64,000 nucleotides of DNA from CAYFKJ01 sp964528595. Lineage in GTDB: Bacteria; Pseudomonadota; Alphaproteobacteria; UBA2966. Positions within the stretch are counted from its first letter, which is position 1; each line of letters opens with the position of its first letter. Where the stretch lies: assembly GCA_964528595.1 (NCBI GenBank), contig CAZGTM010000001.1:124001-188000 (forward strand), in the 5' to 3' direction. Both the position numbers and the translations under genes were made by a program. Positions 7,192 to 16,332 of the stretch are shown here, piece after piece. The notes beneath the pieces are model-generated. The model worked only from the letters and a program-made list of their open reading frames with translations. It did not search any database and was not told where the DNA came from.

Positions 7192-9162
7192 ATGACGAAT
7201 TCAGCCGAAGAAACCCCCATCGCGCCTGAGCAAGGTCCGGTCGAGACGCGCCGCCGCTACAAGGACGGCGACGATGCTCACAAACCGTGGTCCGAGGAAA
7301 TCTTCACGGCGGACGAAAGCCACAAGTGCCCGACCTACGTCCACCGCACGCCGCCCTGTCAGGGCAGTTGCCCGTCGGGTGAGGACATCCGGGGCTGGCT
7401 CAGCATCGCGCGTGGCGTCGAAAAGCCCGCCGATCCCGACATGCCGTGGGAGGAATACGCCTTCCGTCGTATCACGGACGCCAACCCGATGCCGGCCATC
7501 ATGGGCCGCGTCTGCCCCGCGCCCTGCGAGGACGGCTGCAACCGCAACGAGGTCGAGGAACACGTCGGCATCAATTCGGTCGAGCACTTCGTCGGGGATT
7601 ATGCCCTGCAACAGGAGCTCGGTTTCGGTGACGCCGCCGCCGACACCGGCAAAAAGGTCGCCATCATCGGCGGCGGTCCGGCCGGCCTGGCGGCCGCCTA
7701 CCAGCTCCGCCGGCTCGGCCACGGCGCCACCATCTTCGACGATCATGAGGACCTCGGCGGTATGATGCGCTACGGCATCCCCGGCTACCGCACGCCGCGG
7801 GAAGTGCTGGACGGCGAAATCAAGCGCATCGTCGACATGGGGGTAGAAATCAAGCTCAACACGCGCGTTGGCCGTGATATCCCGATGGAACAGGTTGAGG
7901 AGGACTACGACGCCATCCTCATCGCCATCGGCGCCAAGCAGGGCTCGGCCCTACCGTTCCCCGGCGCCGAGAAGGCCACCAATTGCATTTCCGGCGTCGC
8001 TTTCCTCGAGGCCTTCAACCAGGGCCGCCTGCAGCACGGCTCCGAGCGCGTGCTGGTGATCGGCGGCGGCGACACCGCCATGGACGTGGCGGCGGTGGCC
8101 CGGCGTCTCGGCCACATCACCCACGCCAGCGAGAAGGACCGCCCGGAGATGGTTGTCCTCGGCCACACCGCCCACGACGTGGCGACGGCGGCCAAGCGGC
8201 AGGGTGCGGACGTCACCATCGTCTACCGCCGTCCCGTCGACAAGATGCCGGCGACCAAGATGGAGGTCGAACACGTGCGCCAGGAAGGCGTCGCCATCCG
8301 CGCCAGCCTCGCGCCGGTGGAGGTCATCGTCAACGACGACGGCCGCGCCACGGCCCTGCGCGTCATCGAGGTCGAATGGGAAGGCAACAACATGACGACG
8401 AAGGAGGGCAGCGAGTTCGACATCGAATGTGACCTCATCGTCGGCGCCATCGGCCAGCAGGGCGACTTCGAAGGCATGGAAGACCTCAACAACGGCAAGG
8501 GTCTGGTCTCCGCCGACAAGAACTATCAGGTGCCCGACAAACCCGGCTACTTCGTCGCCGGCGACATCATCAAGCCGCATCTGCTGACGACGGCCATCGG
8601 CCACGCCTCCGTCGCCGTCGAAAGCATTGACCGCTACCTGGCCGGTGAGGAGCCGGGCCGCCGGCCGAAGGTGGACGTGCATCACTTCGACCTACTGGAC
8701 AAGCTGCGCGAAAGCGGTTTTGAACCGGAGGACTACAGCCACGAGCAGATCCGCGGCACCGATTCAGCCAAGTTCGCCGTGCATAATTTCGAGGACCGGG
8801 CGTCCCGCGAGATCATCCCGGCCGACGGGTTGTTCCTCGGCCATTGGGCCAACGAGCCGCGCAACCGGCGGTCGGAGAAACACATTGATCCGGAGGCCGT
8901 GCTGGGCCATTTCGGCGAGCGTATCCAGGCGCTGCTGAAAGAACAGGCGGTGGCCGAAGCCGAGCGCTGCATGAGCTGCGGCATGTGCTTCGAATGCGAC
9001 AATTGCGTCGTCTACTGTCCGCAGGACGCGGTGTTCCGGGTCAAAAGGAATGAGAAGTCGTTCGGCCGCTACGTTGACACCGACTACGGCAAATGCATCG
9101 GCTGTCACATCTGCGCCGACGTTTGCCCCTCGGGCTACATCGAAATGGGCATGGGCGAATAG
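7192..9162 (+). CDS. dsrL: DsrL, FAD/iron-sulfur NAD(P)H oxidoreductase of the rDsr pathway
   Basis: DsrL is a cytoplasmic GltD-like flavoprotein that accepts electrons released by DsrAB during sulfur oxidation and passes them to NAD(P)+. The N-terminal domain holds clustered cysteines (CPTYVHRTPPCQGSCPSG). A first Rossmann motif (GGGPAGLAAAYQL) binds FAD and a second (VIGGGDTAMDVA) binds NAD(P). The C-terminus has two ferredoxin clusters, around CMSCGMCFECDNC and CIGCHICADVCPSG. Its presence supports the oxidative direction. The preference for NAD or NADP cannot be decided by eye. The next ATG (dsrJ) starts 2 nt after the stop. Confidence 0.94.
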   Translation: MTNSAEETPIAPEQGPVETRRRYKDGDDAHKPWSEEIFTADESHKCPTYVHRTPPCQGSCPSGEDIRGWLSIARGVEKPADPDMPWEEYAFRRITDANPMPAIMGRVCPAPCEDGCNRNEVEEHVGINSVEHFVGDYALQQELGFGDAAADTGKKVAIIGGGPAGLAAAYQLRRLGHGATIFDDHEDLGGMMRYGIPGYRTPREVLDGEIKRIVDMGVEIKLNTRVGRDIPMEQVEEDYDAILIAIGAKQGSALPFPGAEKATNCISGVAFLEAFNQGRLQHGSERVLVIGGGDTAMDVAAVARRLGHITHASEKDRPEMVVLGHTAHDVATAAKRQGADVTIVYRRPVDKMPATKMEVEHVRQEGVAIRASLAPVEVIVNDDGRATALRVIEVEWEGNNMTTKEGSEFDIECDLIVGAIGQQGDFEGMEDLNNGKGLVSADKNYQVPDKPGYFVAGDIIKPHLLTTAIGHASVAVESIDRYLAGEEPGRRPKVDVHHFDLLDKLRESGFEPEDYSHEQIRGTDSAKFAVHNFEDRASREIIPADGLFLGHWANEPRNRRSEKHIDPEAVLGHFGERIQALLKEQAVAEAERCMSCGMCFECDNCVVYCPQDAVFRVKRNEKSFGRYVDTDYGKCIGCHICADVCPSGYIEMGMGE

Positions 9163-9164
9163 TC

Positions 9165-9596
9165 ATGACCCGCGCGCTGCTCATCGCGCTGGCGGTCTTG
9201 CTGCTGCCGCTGATTGCCGGACCGGCCTGGTCCGGCAGCGTGCCGCAGCCGCATCCGCCCAAGGGCAAGGGCGTGCAATGCGTGGCGGAAACGCCGTTCA
9301 TGCGGCGCAACCACCCCGACCTGCTGAAGCACCAGCGCGACGACACCCTGCGGCTCGGTATCCGGGGCGAGAAGTACAGCCTCAAGGATTGCATCGCCTG
9401 TCATGCCGTAGAGGGCAAATCGGGCAAACCCGTGACCTACCGCGAGCCCGAACATTTCTGCAAGTCGTGCCACACCTACGCCGCTGTGACGATCGACTGC
9501 TTCGAATGTCACGCCTCGACGCCCGAAGCCGATCGCCGCGCCGAAATGGCGCCGGTCTTCGCCCACGCCGGCATTGCCGGATGTGCGGGAGGCTAA
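9165..9596 (+). CDS. dsrJ: DsrJ, periplasmic triheme cytochrome c
   Basis: DsrJ is the periplasmic c-type cytochrome of the DsrMKJOP complex. The 143-residue protein begins with a signal or anchor segment (residues 1-24) and contains three CxxCH heme sites: CIACH, CKSCH and CFECH. An extra cysteine at about residue 39, followed by a conserved-looking TPFMRRNH stretch, is a candidate for the unusual axial heme ligand described for DsrJ of A. vinosum. The frame is open upstream, but only the ATG at 9165 places the signal peptide at the N-terminus. Confidence 0.93.
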   Translation: MTRALLIALAVLLLPLIAGPAWSGSVPQPHPPKGKGVQCVAETPFMRRNHPDLLKHQRDDTLRLGIRGEKYSLKDCIACHAVEGKSGKPVTYREPEHFCKSCHTYAAVTIDCFECHASTPEADRRAEMAPVFAHAGIAGCAGG

Positions 9597-9600
9597 GGGT

Positions 9601-10365
9601 ATGGCTTGCGGCGGCAGTTGTTCCACCAGCGTCGATGAGGCCCGGCGCAAACTCCTGATCGGCGCTGCCGCGGGTATTGCCATTGCCCCCGGCCTGACGC
9701 TGTTCACGCCCGCCCAGGCCCGGCCAAAGGGGGCCGCTGCGTCACCGGGCGTGCGCTGGGGCATGTTGATCGACGCCGACAAATGCGACGATGGCTGCAC
9801 GGCTTGCGTCGACGCCTGCGCCGATGAAAACGGCTGGCGCGGCGAAGGCGCGGCGGACAAACAAATGCGCCCGACCGATCCCCAGTGGATCCGCAGCGTC
9901 AAGATCACCGATCCCAAGAGCGGCTGGACCAAGACGCTGCCGATGATGTGCCAGCACTGCGAGGATCCGCCCTGCGTCGACGTCTGCCCGACCGGCGCCT
10001 CCATGAAACGGGCCGACGGCATCGTCCTGGTCGACAAGCACACCTGCATCGGTTGCCGCTATTGCATGATGGCCTGTCCCTACAAGGCCCGTTCGTTCGT
10101 CCATGAGAGCGTCAGCGGTCAGCGCACGCACGCGCCGCGCGGCAAGGGCACGGTGGAAAGCTGCACAATGTGCGTCCACCGGGTGGACGCCGACCGCGAA
10201 CCGGCCTGCGTCGAAGCCTGTGGCGGCAGCCAGCGCGGGGCCATGGTGTTCGGCGATCTTAACGATCCCGACAGCGAAATTTCCCAGCTCATCGCCCGCC
10301 ACGCCAGTAAGCAGATCCGCGCCGATTTGGGCCTCAATCCCGCCGTGCGCTACAGGGGGATCTGA
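9601..10365 (+). CDS. dsrO: DsrO, periplasmic ferredoxin subunit of DsrMKJOP
   Basis: DsrO carries several [4Fe-4S] clusters on the periplasmic side and links DsrJ with DsrP. The 254-residue protein has a twin-arginine-like leader (RRKLLIGAAAGIAIAPG, about residues 15-31). It has repeated ferredoxin motifs, such as CDDGCTACVDAC, CQHCEDPPCVDVCPTG and CIGCRYCMMACPY. The ATG at 9601 follows dsrJ by 4 nt; an in-frame TTG at 9574 lies inside dsrJ and is unlikely. A short cysteine-containing segment (MACGGSC) precedes the twin arginines. The stop overlaps the dsrP start. Confidence 0.93.
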   Translation: MACGGSCSTSVDEARRKLLIGAAAGIAIAPGLTLFTPAQARPKGAAASPGVRWGMLIDADKCDDGCTACVDACADENGWRGEGAADKQMRPTDPQWIRSVKITDPKSGWTKTLPMMCQHCEDPPCVDVCPTGASMKRADGIVLVDKHTCIGCRYCMMACPYKARSFVHESVSGQRTHAPRGKGTVESCTMCVHRVDADREPACVEACGGSQRGAMVFGDLNDPDSEISQLIARHASKQIRADLGLNPAVRYRGI

Positions 10366-11579
10366 TGAAACGCACGAGATACAGCCGCATCGAAGGCCGC
10401 AGCCCCGGTTATCTTGCGCTGATCGGCGGGCTCGGCGTGCTGGTCGTGCTGGGTCTCGCCTCGGCCTGGAACATGGAGCACCACGGCCACATCATCACGG
10501 GCATGGACAACCAGGTTGTCTGGGGCGCGCCGCACGTCTTCGCCGTTTTCCTCATTGTGGCGGCATCGGGCGCGCTGAATGTCGCTTCCATTTCGTCGGT
10601 GTTCGGCCGGAGCATCTATAAGCCGTTGGCGCCCTTGTCGGCCCTCTTGGCCATCGCGCTGCTGGTCGGCGGCCTAGCCGTTTTGGTGCTCGACTTGGGA
10701 CGGCCGGACCGCCTGATCGTCGCCATGACGACCTACAACTTCAAATCCATCTTCGCCTGGAACATCTACCTATATGTTGGTTTTATCGCCATTGCCGGGG
10801 TTTACCTCTGGCTCATGATGGAGCGGCGCCTGAACCGCTTGGCCAAACCGGCCGGCGTCGTGGCCTTCGTCTGGCGGTTGGCGCTCACCACCGGTACCGG
10901 CTCGATCTTCGGCTTTCTGGTGGCGCGGCAGGCCTACGACGCGGCCATCATGGCGCCGCTGTTCATCGCCATGTCGTTCGCCTTCGGCCTGGCCATCTTC
11001 CTGCTCGTCCTGATGGCCGGCAGCGCCGGCACGGACAGGGCGCTGGGCGACGTCATCGTGAAGCGGCTGGCGCGGCTGCTCGGCATCTTTGTCGCGGTCG
11101 TGCTCTATTTCACCGCCGTGCAGCACCTGACCAATCTTTATGCCGCCGAGCACGCGGGCGTGGAGCGCTTCATTCTGCTCGAAGGCGGTGTCTACACGCA
11201 GCTCTTCTGGATCGGCCAGGTGGCTATCGGCGGCGTCCTGCCGCTGGTTCTGCTGCTTAGTCCCCAGTTCCGCGGTAACCGGCCGGTGATCGGCCTGGCG
11301 GCGGCCGGCGTTATTGTCGGCGGTTTGGCCCAAGTCTATGTGATCATCATCGGCGGCCAGGCGTTCCCCCTGGGCATGTTCCCCGGCATGATCGTCGAAA
11401 GCGGTTTTGCCGACGGCGTGGTGGCGTCCTATGCGCCAAGCGTATATGAAATAGGCCTCGGTATCGGCGGCATCGCCCTGTCTCTGGCGATCGTCGCGTT
11501 CGCCGTCAAGATCCTGGCCTTCCTGCCGGCCAGCCTGGCGGATGCGGATGTTGACCCGCACCACGGGCCGACTAAATAA
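10365..11579 (+). CDS. dsrP: DsrP, NrfD-like quinone-interacting membrane subunit
   Basis: This 404-residue polytopic membrane protein of the NrfD/PsrC family is the second quinone module of DsrMKJOP. About ten hydrophobic segments can be followed from residue 16 to the C-terminus, with short polar loops. The ATG overlaps the dsrO stop (TGATG). It is the last gene of the DsrMKJOP set and is followed after 35 nt by a TrpD2-like gene in the same direction. Confidence 0.92.
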   Translation: MKRTRYSRIEGRSPGYLALIGGLGVLVVLGLASAWNMEHHGHIITGMDNQVVWGAPHVFAVFLIVAASGALNVASISSVFGRSIYKPLAPLSALLAIALLVGGLAVLVLDLGRPDRLIVAMTTYNFKSIFAWNIYLYVGFIAIAGVYLWLMMERRLNRLAKPAGVVAFVWRLALTTGTGSIFGFLVARQAYDAAIMAPLFIAMSFAFGLAIFLLVLMAGSAGTDRALGDVIVKRLARLLGIFVAVVLYFTAVQHLTNLYAAEHAGVERFILLEGGVYTQLFWIGQVAIGGVLPLVLLLSPQFRGNRPVIGLAAAGVIVGGLAQVYVIIIGGQAFPLGMFPGMIVESGFADGVVASYAPSVYEIGLGIGGIALSLAIVAFAVKILAFLPASLADADVDPHHGPTK

Positions 11580-11614
11580 GAAGCGATCGGCTTCTCCAAC
11601 GAACGGTTTCTGTC

Positions 11615-12622
11615 ATGACGACACGTGAAGAACATCCATTCGCGCAATATGTGCGCATCCTGGCGCGCGGCCGCACGATTTTCCGGCCGCTAACCCGCGA
11701 CGAGGCGCGCGACAGCATGCGCATGATCCTGGCCGGCGAGGTCGAACCGATCCAACTGGGCGCCTTCCTCATGCTGATGCGCTACAAGGAGGAAACCGCC
11801 GAGGAGGTCGCCGGCTTCGTCGAAGCCTGCCGCGACGCACTGGACGCGCCCCAAGGCGTGGCGGTGGACCTCGACTGGTCTTCCTATGCCGGCAAACGCC
11901 GGCAGCTACCCTGGTTTATCCTTTCGTGCCTCCTGCTGGCGCAGAACGGCGTGCGCATTTTCATGCACGGCACCGAGGGCCACACACCGGGCCGGCTTTA
12001 TACCCGCGAGACGCTTGAATTCATGGGCCTGCCCGTGGCCGACACGCTGGCCGAGGCTGCTGGTCATATCGATAAGACGAACTTCGGTTACGTACCGCTT
12101 GAGGGCCTAAGCCCCACGTTGCGTGAAATCATCGACCTCCGGCCCTTTCTCGGCCTGCGCTCGCCGGTCCACACCATCTCGCGCATGATCAATCCGCTGG
12201 CCGCAGACGCCATGATCCAGGGGGTGTTCCACCCGGGCTACCTCGCCACCCACCAGGAAGCGGCGCAGTTGCTGGGTGAGCGGAAAATGTCGGTCATTAA
12301 GGGCGAGGGCGGCGAAATCGAACGCCGGCCCAACAAGCCCCTGATCGTTAAATCCGTCCTGAACGGCGAACTCTCGGAAATCGAATGGCCCGCGCTTTTG
12401 CCCGAATCGCGCCAGCCGCACGACGAAGACATGGACACCGGCCGGCTGCTGGCTGTCTGGCGCGGCGAACTTGAGGACGACTACGCCGAAGCCGCGGTTA
12501 CCGGTACGGCTGCGCTGGCGCTCGGCACCATGAACCAGGCGTCCGATCCTGATGACGCGCAAGCTCAGGCCGAGGCCATGTGGCAGGCGCGCGACCGGGG
12601 ACGGCTCGGGGCGGCCGCCTGA
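11615..12622 (+). CDS. TrpD2/YbiB-like glycosyltransferase-family protein within the dsr cluster
   Basis: The 335-residue protein resembles anthranilate phosphoribosyltransferase in fold. Its closest likeness is to the TrpD2/YbiB branch, which binds nucleic acids instead of making tryptophan. Visible landmarks are the N-terminal helical domain (PLTRDEARDSMRMILAGEVEPIQLG written in pieces across residues 26-50), GLRSPVHTISRMINPL, VFHPGY and VIKGEGGEIERRP. It lies between dsrP and dsrN, 19 nt before dsrN. From memory, similar genes occur at this place in some alphaproteobacterial dsr clusters, but no role in sulfur oxidation is established. In E. coli the homolog ybiB neighbours dinG, and a DinG-type gene also lies 4 kb downstream here. 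Confidence 0.75.
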   Translation: MTTREEHPFAQYVRILARGRTIFRPLTRDEARDSMRMILAGEVEPIQLGAFLMLMRYKEETAEEVAGFVEACRDALDAPQGVAVDLDWSSYAGKRRQLPWFILSCLLLAQNGVRIFMHGTEGHTPGRLYTRETLEFMGLPVADTLAEAAGHIDKTNFGYVPLEGLSPTLREIIDLRPFLGLRSPVHTISRMINPLAADAMIQGVFHPGYLATHQEAAQLLGERKMSVIKGEGGEIERRPNKPLIVKSVLNGELSEIEWPALLPESRQPHDEDMDTGRLLAVWRGELEDDYAEAAVTGTAALALGTMNQASDPDDAQAQAEAMWQARDRGRLGAAA

Positions 12623-12641
12623 ATTCGTTTTGTAACAGGCC

Positions 12642-14042
12642 ATGACGCGCTTCCTGGTTTCCGCCGCCCACAAATCTTCGGGCAAGACGACTGTGTCCGT
12701 TGGCCTTTGCGCGGCCTTCGCGCGCGACGGACTGAAGGTCCAGCCTTTCAAGAAGGGGCCCGACTATATCGATCCTATGTGGCTGGCCCGGGCTGCTGGA
12801 CGGCCCTGCCGCAATCTCGATTTCTACACGCAATCGCCTGAGGAGATCGTCGGCGATTTCGGCCACGCCATGGCTGATGCCGATGTCGCTGTGGTGGAGG
12901 GCAACAAGGGGCTCTACGACGGCATGGATCCGGCGGGCAGCGATTCGACGGCGGCCCTGGCGCGCCTCCTGGGCCTGCCGGTCATCCTGGTGATCGACAC
13001 CCAAGGCATCACGCGCGGCGTGGCGCCACTCATTCTCGGGTACCAGTCCTTCCACCCCCATGTCGAAATCGCCGGCGTGATCCTTAACAAGGTCGCCAGC
13101 GACCGCCACGAGGGCAAACTTCATGCCGCCGTCGGCCACTATACCGATGTGCCCGTACTCGGTGCGGTGCATCGCAACCGCAACTTGGAAATCGTCGAAC
13201 GTCATATCGGCCTGATGCCGACCAACGAGGATGAGGGCGCGGACGGACGCGTTGCCGCCATTGCCGATCATATCGCCGGGCACGTCGATATCGAGCTCTT
13301 GACCAAGGTAGTCTGTACGGCGCCCGCCAATGTCGATGCGCCGCCCGTGCACCCGGTGTCGAGCACCGTCAGCGCCGGCTCCCCAATCCGCATCGGTATT
13401 CCGCGGGATGCCGCGTTCGGTTTCTACTATGCCGGCGATCTGGAGGCCTTGGAGGCGGCCGGCGCGGAACTGGTGATCTTCGACGCCCTGCATGACGCCC
13501 GGCTGCCGTCCGTCGACGGGCTATTCATCAGCGGCGGTTTCCCCGAGATGAAGATGACGGAGTTGGAGGCCAACGCCGACATGCGGCGCGATATCGCCGC
13601 GGCGGTCGAGAACGGCCTGCCGGTTTATGCCGAATGCGGCGGCCTGATGTACCTCGCCCGGCGCATCACCTGGCGCGGCACAACCAGCGCGATGGTCGGC
13701 GCCATCGCGGCGGACGTGCAAATGCAGGACCGCCCCGTGGGACGCGGTTACGTCCGCCTGGAGGAGACCGGCGCCGGACCGTGGCCGTTGACGGCCGAGG
13801 ACGGCCAAGACGTCGAATTCCCCGCTCACGAATTCCACTATTCCAGGCTCGAAAACCTCGACCCGTCGCTTGAATTCGCCTACAAGGTGCGGCGCGGCAC
13901 CGGCATCGACGGCGCGAACGACGGCATCGTTTACAGGAATGTCCTGGCTAGTTACGCTCACCTCCGTGATGTCGGGGGTAATCGCTGGGCCGAACGGTTT
14001 GTCGCCTTCGTACGGCATTGCAAAGAGAACGGCGGCGGGTAG
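12642..14042 (+). CDS. dsrN: DsrN, siroheme amidase of the cobyrinate a,c-diamide synthase family
   Basis: DsrN amidates siroheme to the siroamide used by DsrAB. The 466-residue protein has an N-terminal P-loop (SSGKTT, about residues 12-17) of the MinD/CobB type. It has a C-terminal class I glutamine amidotransferase domain with the catalytic cysteine in AECGGL (Cys332) and a histidine in AHEFHYS. The family is shared with CobB/CbiA of cobalamin synthesis, so sequence alone does not exclude that role. Its position at the end of a dsr cluster, directly before a SUMT, favours DsrN. Confidence 0.88.
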   Translation: MTRFLVSAAHKSSGKTTVSVGLCAAFARDGLKVQPFKKGPDYIDPMWLARAAGRPCRNLDFYTQSPEEIVGDFGHAMADADVAVVEGNKGLYDGMDPAGSDSTAALARLLGLPVILVIDTQGITRGVAPLILGYQSFHPHVEIAGVILNKVASDRHEGKLHAAVGHYTDVPVLGAVHRNRNLEIVERHIGLMPTNEDEGADGRVAAIADHIAGHVDIELLTKVVCTAPANVDAPPVHPVSSTVSAGSPIRIGIPRDAAFGFYYAGDLEALEAAGAELVIFDALHDARLPSVDGLFISGGFPEMKMTELEANADMRRDIAAAVENGLPVYAECGGLMYLARRITWRGTTSAMVGAIAADVQMQDRPVGRGYVRLEETGAGPWPLTAEDGQDVEFPAHEFHYSRLENLDPSLEFAYKVRRGTGIDGANDGIVYRNVLASYAHLRDVGGNRWAERFVAFVRHCKENGGG

Positions 14043-14050
14043 GAAGTGTT

Positions 14051-14845
14051 GTGGTTGATCCCGGATATCTTGAAGCAGACGAGTTGGAAGCGCCCGGCAC
14101 GGTTTACCTGATCGGCGCCGGTCCCGGTGATCCCGATCTCCTGACCGTCAAAGCGGCGCGCCTGCTGGGGCTGGCCGATGTCGTGGTTTTCGACCGTCTG
14201 GTCTCGCCGGCGGTGCTCGAATTGGTGCCGGCCGAGGCCGCCCGGATTTACGCCGGCAAGGCGTCGCGCGATCACCATATGATGCAGGCCGACATCAACC
14301 AATTGCTGGTCGACCTGGCGCGCCGCAACGCGATCGTGGTTCGGCTCAAGGGCGGTGACCCCTTCATTTTCGGCCGGGGTTCCGAGGAAGCCATCCATTT
14401 GGCCGACAACGGCATATCGTTCGAAATCGTGCCGGGCATCAGCGCCGCCTCGGGCTGCAGCGCCTATGTCGGCATTCCCCTCACGCACCGGGGCCTGGCC
14501 ACCGGGGTGCGGTACGTCACCGGCCACACCCAGGACGAGGAACTTGACCTGGATTGGGAAAGCCTGGCCGATCCGGACACCACGCTGGTGATCTATATGG
14601 GTCTAGCCAATCTGGGTGAAATCAGCCGGCGCCTGATCAATGCCGGATTGCCGGCGGATACGCCATTTGCGGCCATTGAGCGCGGGACGACGCCGCGTCA
14701 GCGCCACTGCGTCGGAACATTGGAAAATGCCGTCGACGCCATCGCGGAAGCCAAACTGGGACCGCCCTGCGTCATCGTGATCGGCCGGGTCGCCGCCATT
14801 GCCGGTACGCTGGCCTGGTGGCAGCCCAACGGTAACGCCGACTAG
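14051..14845 (+). CDS. cobA: Uroporphyrinogen-III C-methyltransferase (SUMT)
   Basis: SUMT makes precorrin-2, the precursor of siroheme and cobalamin, by two SAM-dependent methylations. The 264-residue protein shows the family signatures GAGPGDPDLLTVKAARLL near the start, RLKGGDPFIFGRG in the middle, and GISAASG and PLTHRG after it. I prefer the GTG at 14051 with AGGAAG at 14041-14046; an in-frame TTG at 14018 inside dsrN is possible. It supplies siroheme precursor for DsrAB, matching its place after dsrN. The stop overlaps the convergent TVP38 gene by 4 nt. Confidence 0.9.
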   Translation: MVDPGYLEADELEAPGTVYLIGAGPGDPDLLTVKAARLLGLADVVVFDRLVSPAVLELVPAEAARIYAGKASRDHHMMQADINQLLVDLARRNAIVVRLKGGDPFIFGRGSEEAIHLADNGISFEIVPGISAASGCSAYVGIPLTHRGLATGVRYVTGHTQDEELDLDWESLADPDTTLVIYMGLANLGEISRRLINAGLPADTPFAAIERGTTPRQRHCVGTLENAVDAIAEAKLGPPCVIVIGRVAAIAGTLAWWQPNGNAD

Positions 14846-15537
14846 TTTTTCTCTTCGTTGGCGGCGCCGGCCTCGGCCTCGGCGGCGAAATGTCCTTTCC
14901 AACGCTTGATCAGCACGGGCAGCAACGCCACGCCGGCCAATAGCCCGAACGCCATGGCAAGCTTCAGGACGAGATCGTCGCCGCCGGCAGCGGCTTCGCG
15001 TCCGGCGTAGCCAGCGTATGTATAAGCGGCGCTCCCGGGCGCCATGCAGATAAACGTCGTCAGGACGTAGTGCCGCAATGGGATGGCGGTCAGGCCCAAC
15101 AGGTAATTCAGGATGTTGAAGGGAAATAGCGGCACCAGCCGGACGAAGGCGACGAAGCGCCAACCCTCCGCGTCGACACCTTCCTTGATGTGACCCAGCC
15201 GTCCGCCGCCGCGCCGCGTCGCCAGTTCCCCGGCGATATAGCGGGCGATCAACATCGAGATTGTCGCGCCGATGGTGGCGCCCACCAGGGCGTAAAAGGC
15301 GCCGAACACCGGTCCGAATAGCACCCCGGCCGCCATGGTCATCAGGGAGCCGGGCAGGCACAGCGGCACGGCTGCCGCGTAGAGGACGATGTAGACGAAC
15401 GGTGCCAGGGCGCCGAATTCGGCAACCCGCGACTCCAGCGTCGCGACGTCGAGCATTTCGCGGTTCGACCAGGCCCAGGCCATCGCCGCCACCAGGGCCA
15501 GCACCACACAAAGGCGCAGGACAGTACTCCGGCTCAC
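14842..15537 (-). CDS. TVP38/TMEM64 family (VTT domain) membrane protein
   Basis: The 231-residue protein has an N-terminal membrane segment (residues 7-24) and a VTT/DedA-like core. The core includes LPGSLMTMAAGVLFGPVFG with its typical glycine-rich re-entrant region, and FVRLVPLFPFNILNYLLGLT, the most conserved stretch of the family. Another membrane segment lies near the C-terminus. Members are inner-membrane proteins linked to lipid or small-molecule transport, and the exact function is unknown. It converges with cobA and is probably outside the dsr operon. Confidence 0.85.
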   Translation of the reverse strand: MSRSTVLRLCVVLALVAAMAWAWSNREMLDVATLESRVAEFGALAPFVYIVLYAAAVPLCLPGSLMTMAAGVLFGPVFGAFYALVGATIGATISMLIARYIAGELATRRGGGRLGHIKEGVDAEGWRFVAFVRLVPLFPFNILNYLLGLTAIPLRHYVLTTFICMAPGSAAYTYAGYAGREAAAGGDDLVLKLAMAFGLLAGVALLPVLIKRWKGHFAAEAEAGAANEEKN

Positions 15538-15693
15538 CGGTCACCGGCCCATCGATCGAGCAAAAAGGTCTCCAAACGGCGGCCCTCCAACAAAGCTTGT
15601 TGAAGTTTGCCAGAGGCACCGCCTGAGGCAAGGCTTGACCACGACTTTGTGATCGGGCAAGAGCAGGAAGCGATGAATTTCATGTGAGGTTTC

Positions 15694-16332
15694 ATGTCCG
15701 TGATTGAGAAAATGCTGTTCGACGGGCCGAAAAAATCGGATGCCGTCGTCATTCTCGCCCATGGCGCGGGCGCGCCGATGGATAGTCCCTTCATGGCCGC
15801 CTTCGCCGACGGTTTGGCGGCGGCGGGCTATCGGGTCGGGCGCTTCGAATTTCCCTACATGCAGCGCCGCCGCCAGGAAGGCACCAAGCGTCCGCCCGAC
15901 CGGGCACCTGTCCTGGAGACCAGCTGGCGGGAGGTGGTTGACGAGGTGCGCGACGCCTCGCCAAGCCAGGCAAAAATCGTCATCGGCGGAAAGTCCATGG
16001 GCGGACGGATCGCCAGCATGATTGCCGACGACGCCGGCGTGGACGGCCTGGTCTGCCTCGGCTATCCGTTCCATCCGCCGGGCAGGCCCGAAAAAACCCG
16101 AACGGAGCATCTTGCGGCGCTGGCCACGCCGACCCTCATTGTCCAGGGGACACGGGATTCGCTCGGCACCTTCGATGACGTGGCGAGCTATGCGCTGTCA
16201 CCGGCCATTCGCCTGGCCTGGATGGAAGACGGCGATCACAGCTTCAAACCGCGCAAGGCCTCGGGCCGCTTGGAAGAGCAAAACTGGAACGAAGGAATTG
16301 CCGCCGTCGCGGCTTTTCTGGAAAGACTTTAG
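15694..16332 (+). CDS. Small alpha/beta hydrolase, KANL3/Tex30-like
   Basis: This 212-residue cytoplasmic alpha/beta hydrolase lacks a signal peptide. The nucleophile is Ser101 in GGKSMGGR, an oxyanion-type HG occurs in LAHGAGAP near the start, the acid is likely the Asp in GTRDSLG, and the base is the His in DGDHSFKP. The pattern with PYMQRRR and the short lid fits the KANL3/Tex30 family found widely in proteobacteria. The substrate is unknown. It ends 4 nt into the convergent TerB-like gene. Confidence 0.8.
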   Translation: MSVIEKMLFDGPKKSDAVVILAHGAGAPMDSPFMAAFADGLAAAGYRVGRFEFPYMQRRRQEGTKRPPDRAPVLETSWREVVDEVRDASPSQAKIVIGGKSMGGRIASMIADDAGVDGLVCLGYPFHPPGRPEKTRTEHLAALATPTLIVQGTRDSLGTFDDVASYALSPAIRLAWMEDGDHSFKPRKASGRLEEQNWNEGIAAVAAFLERL

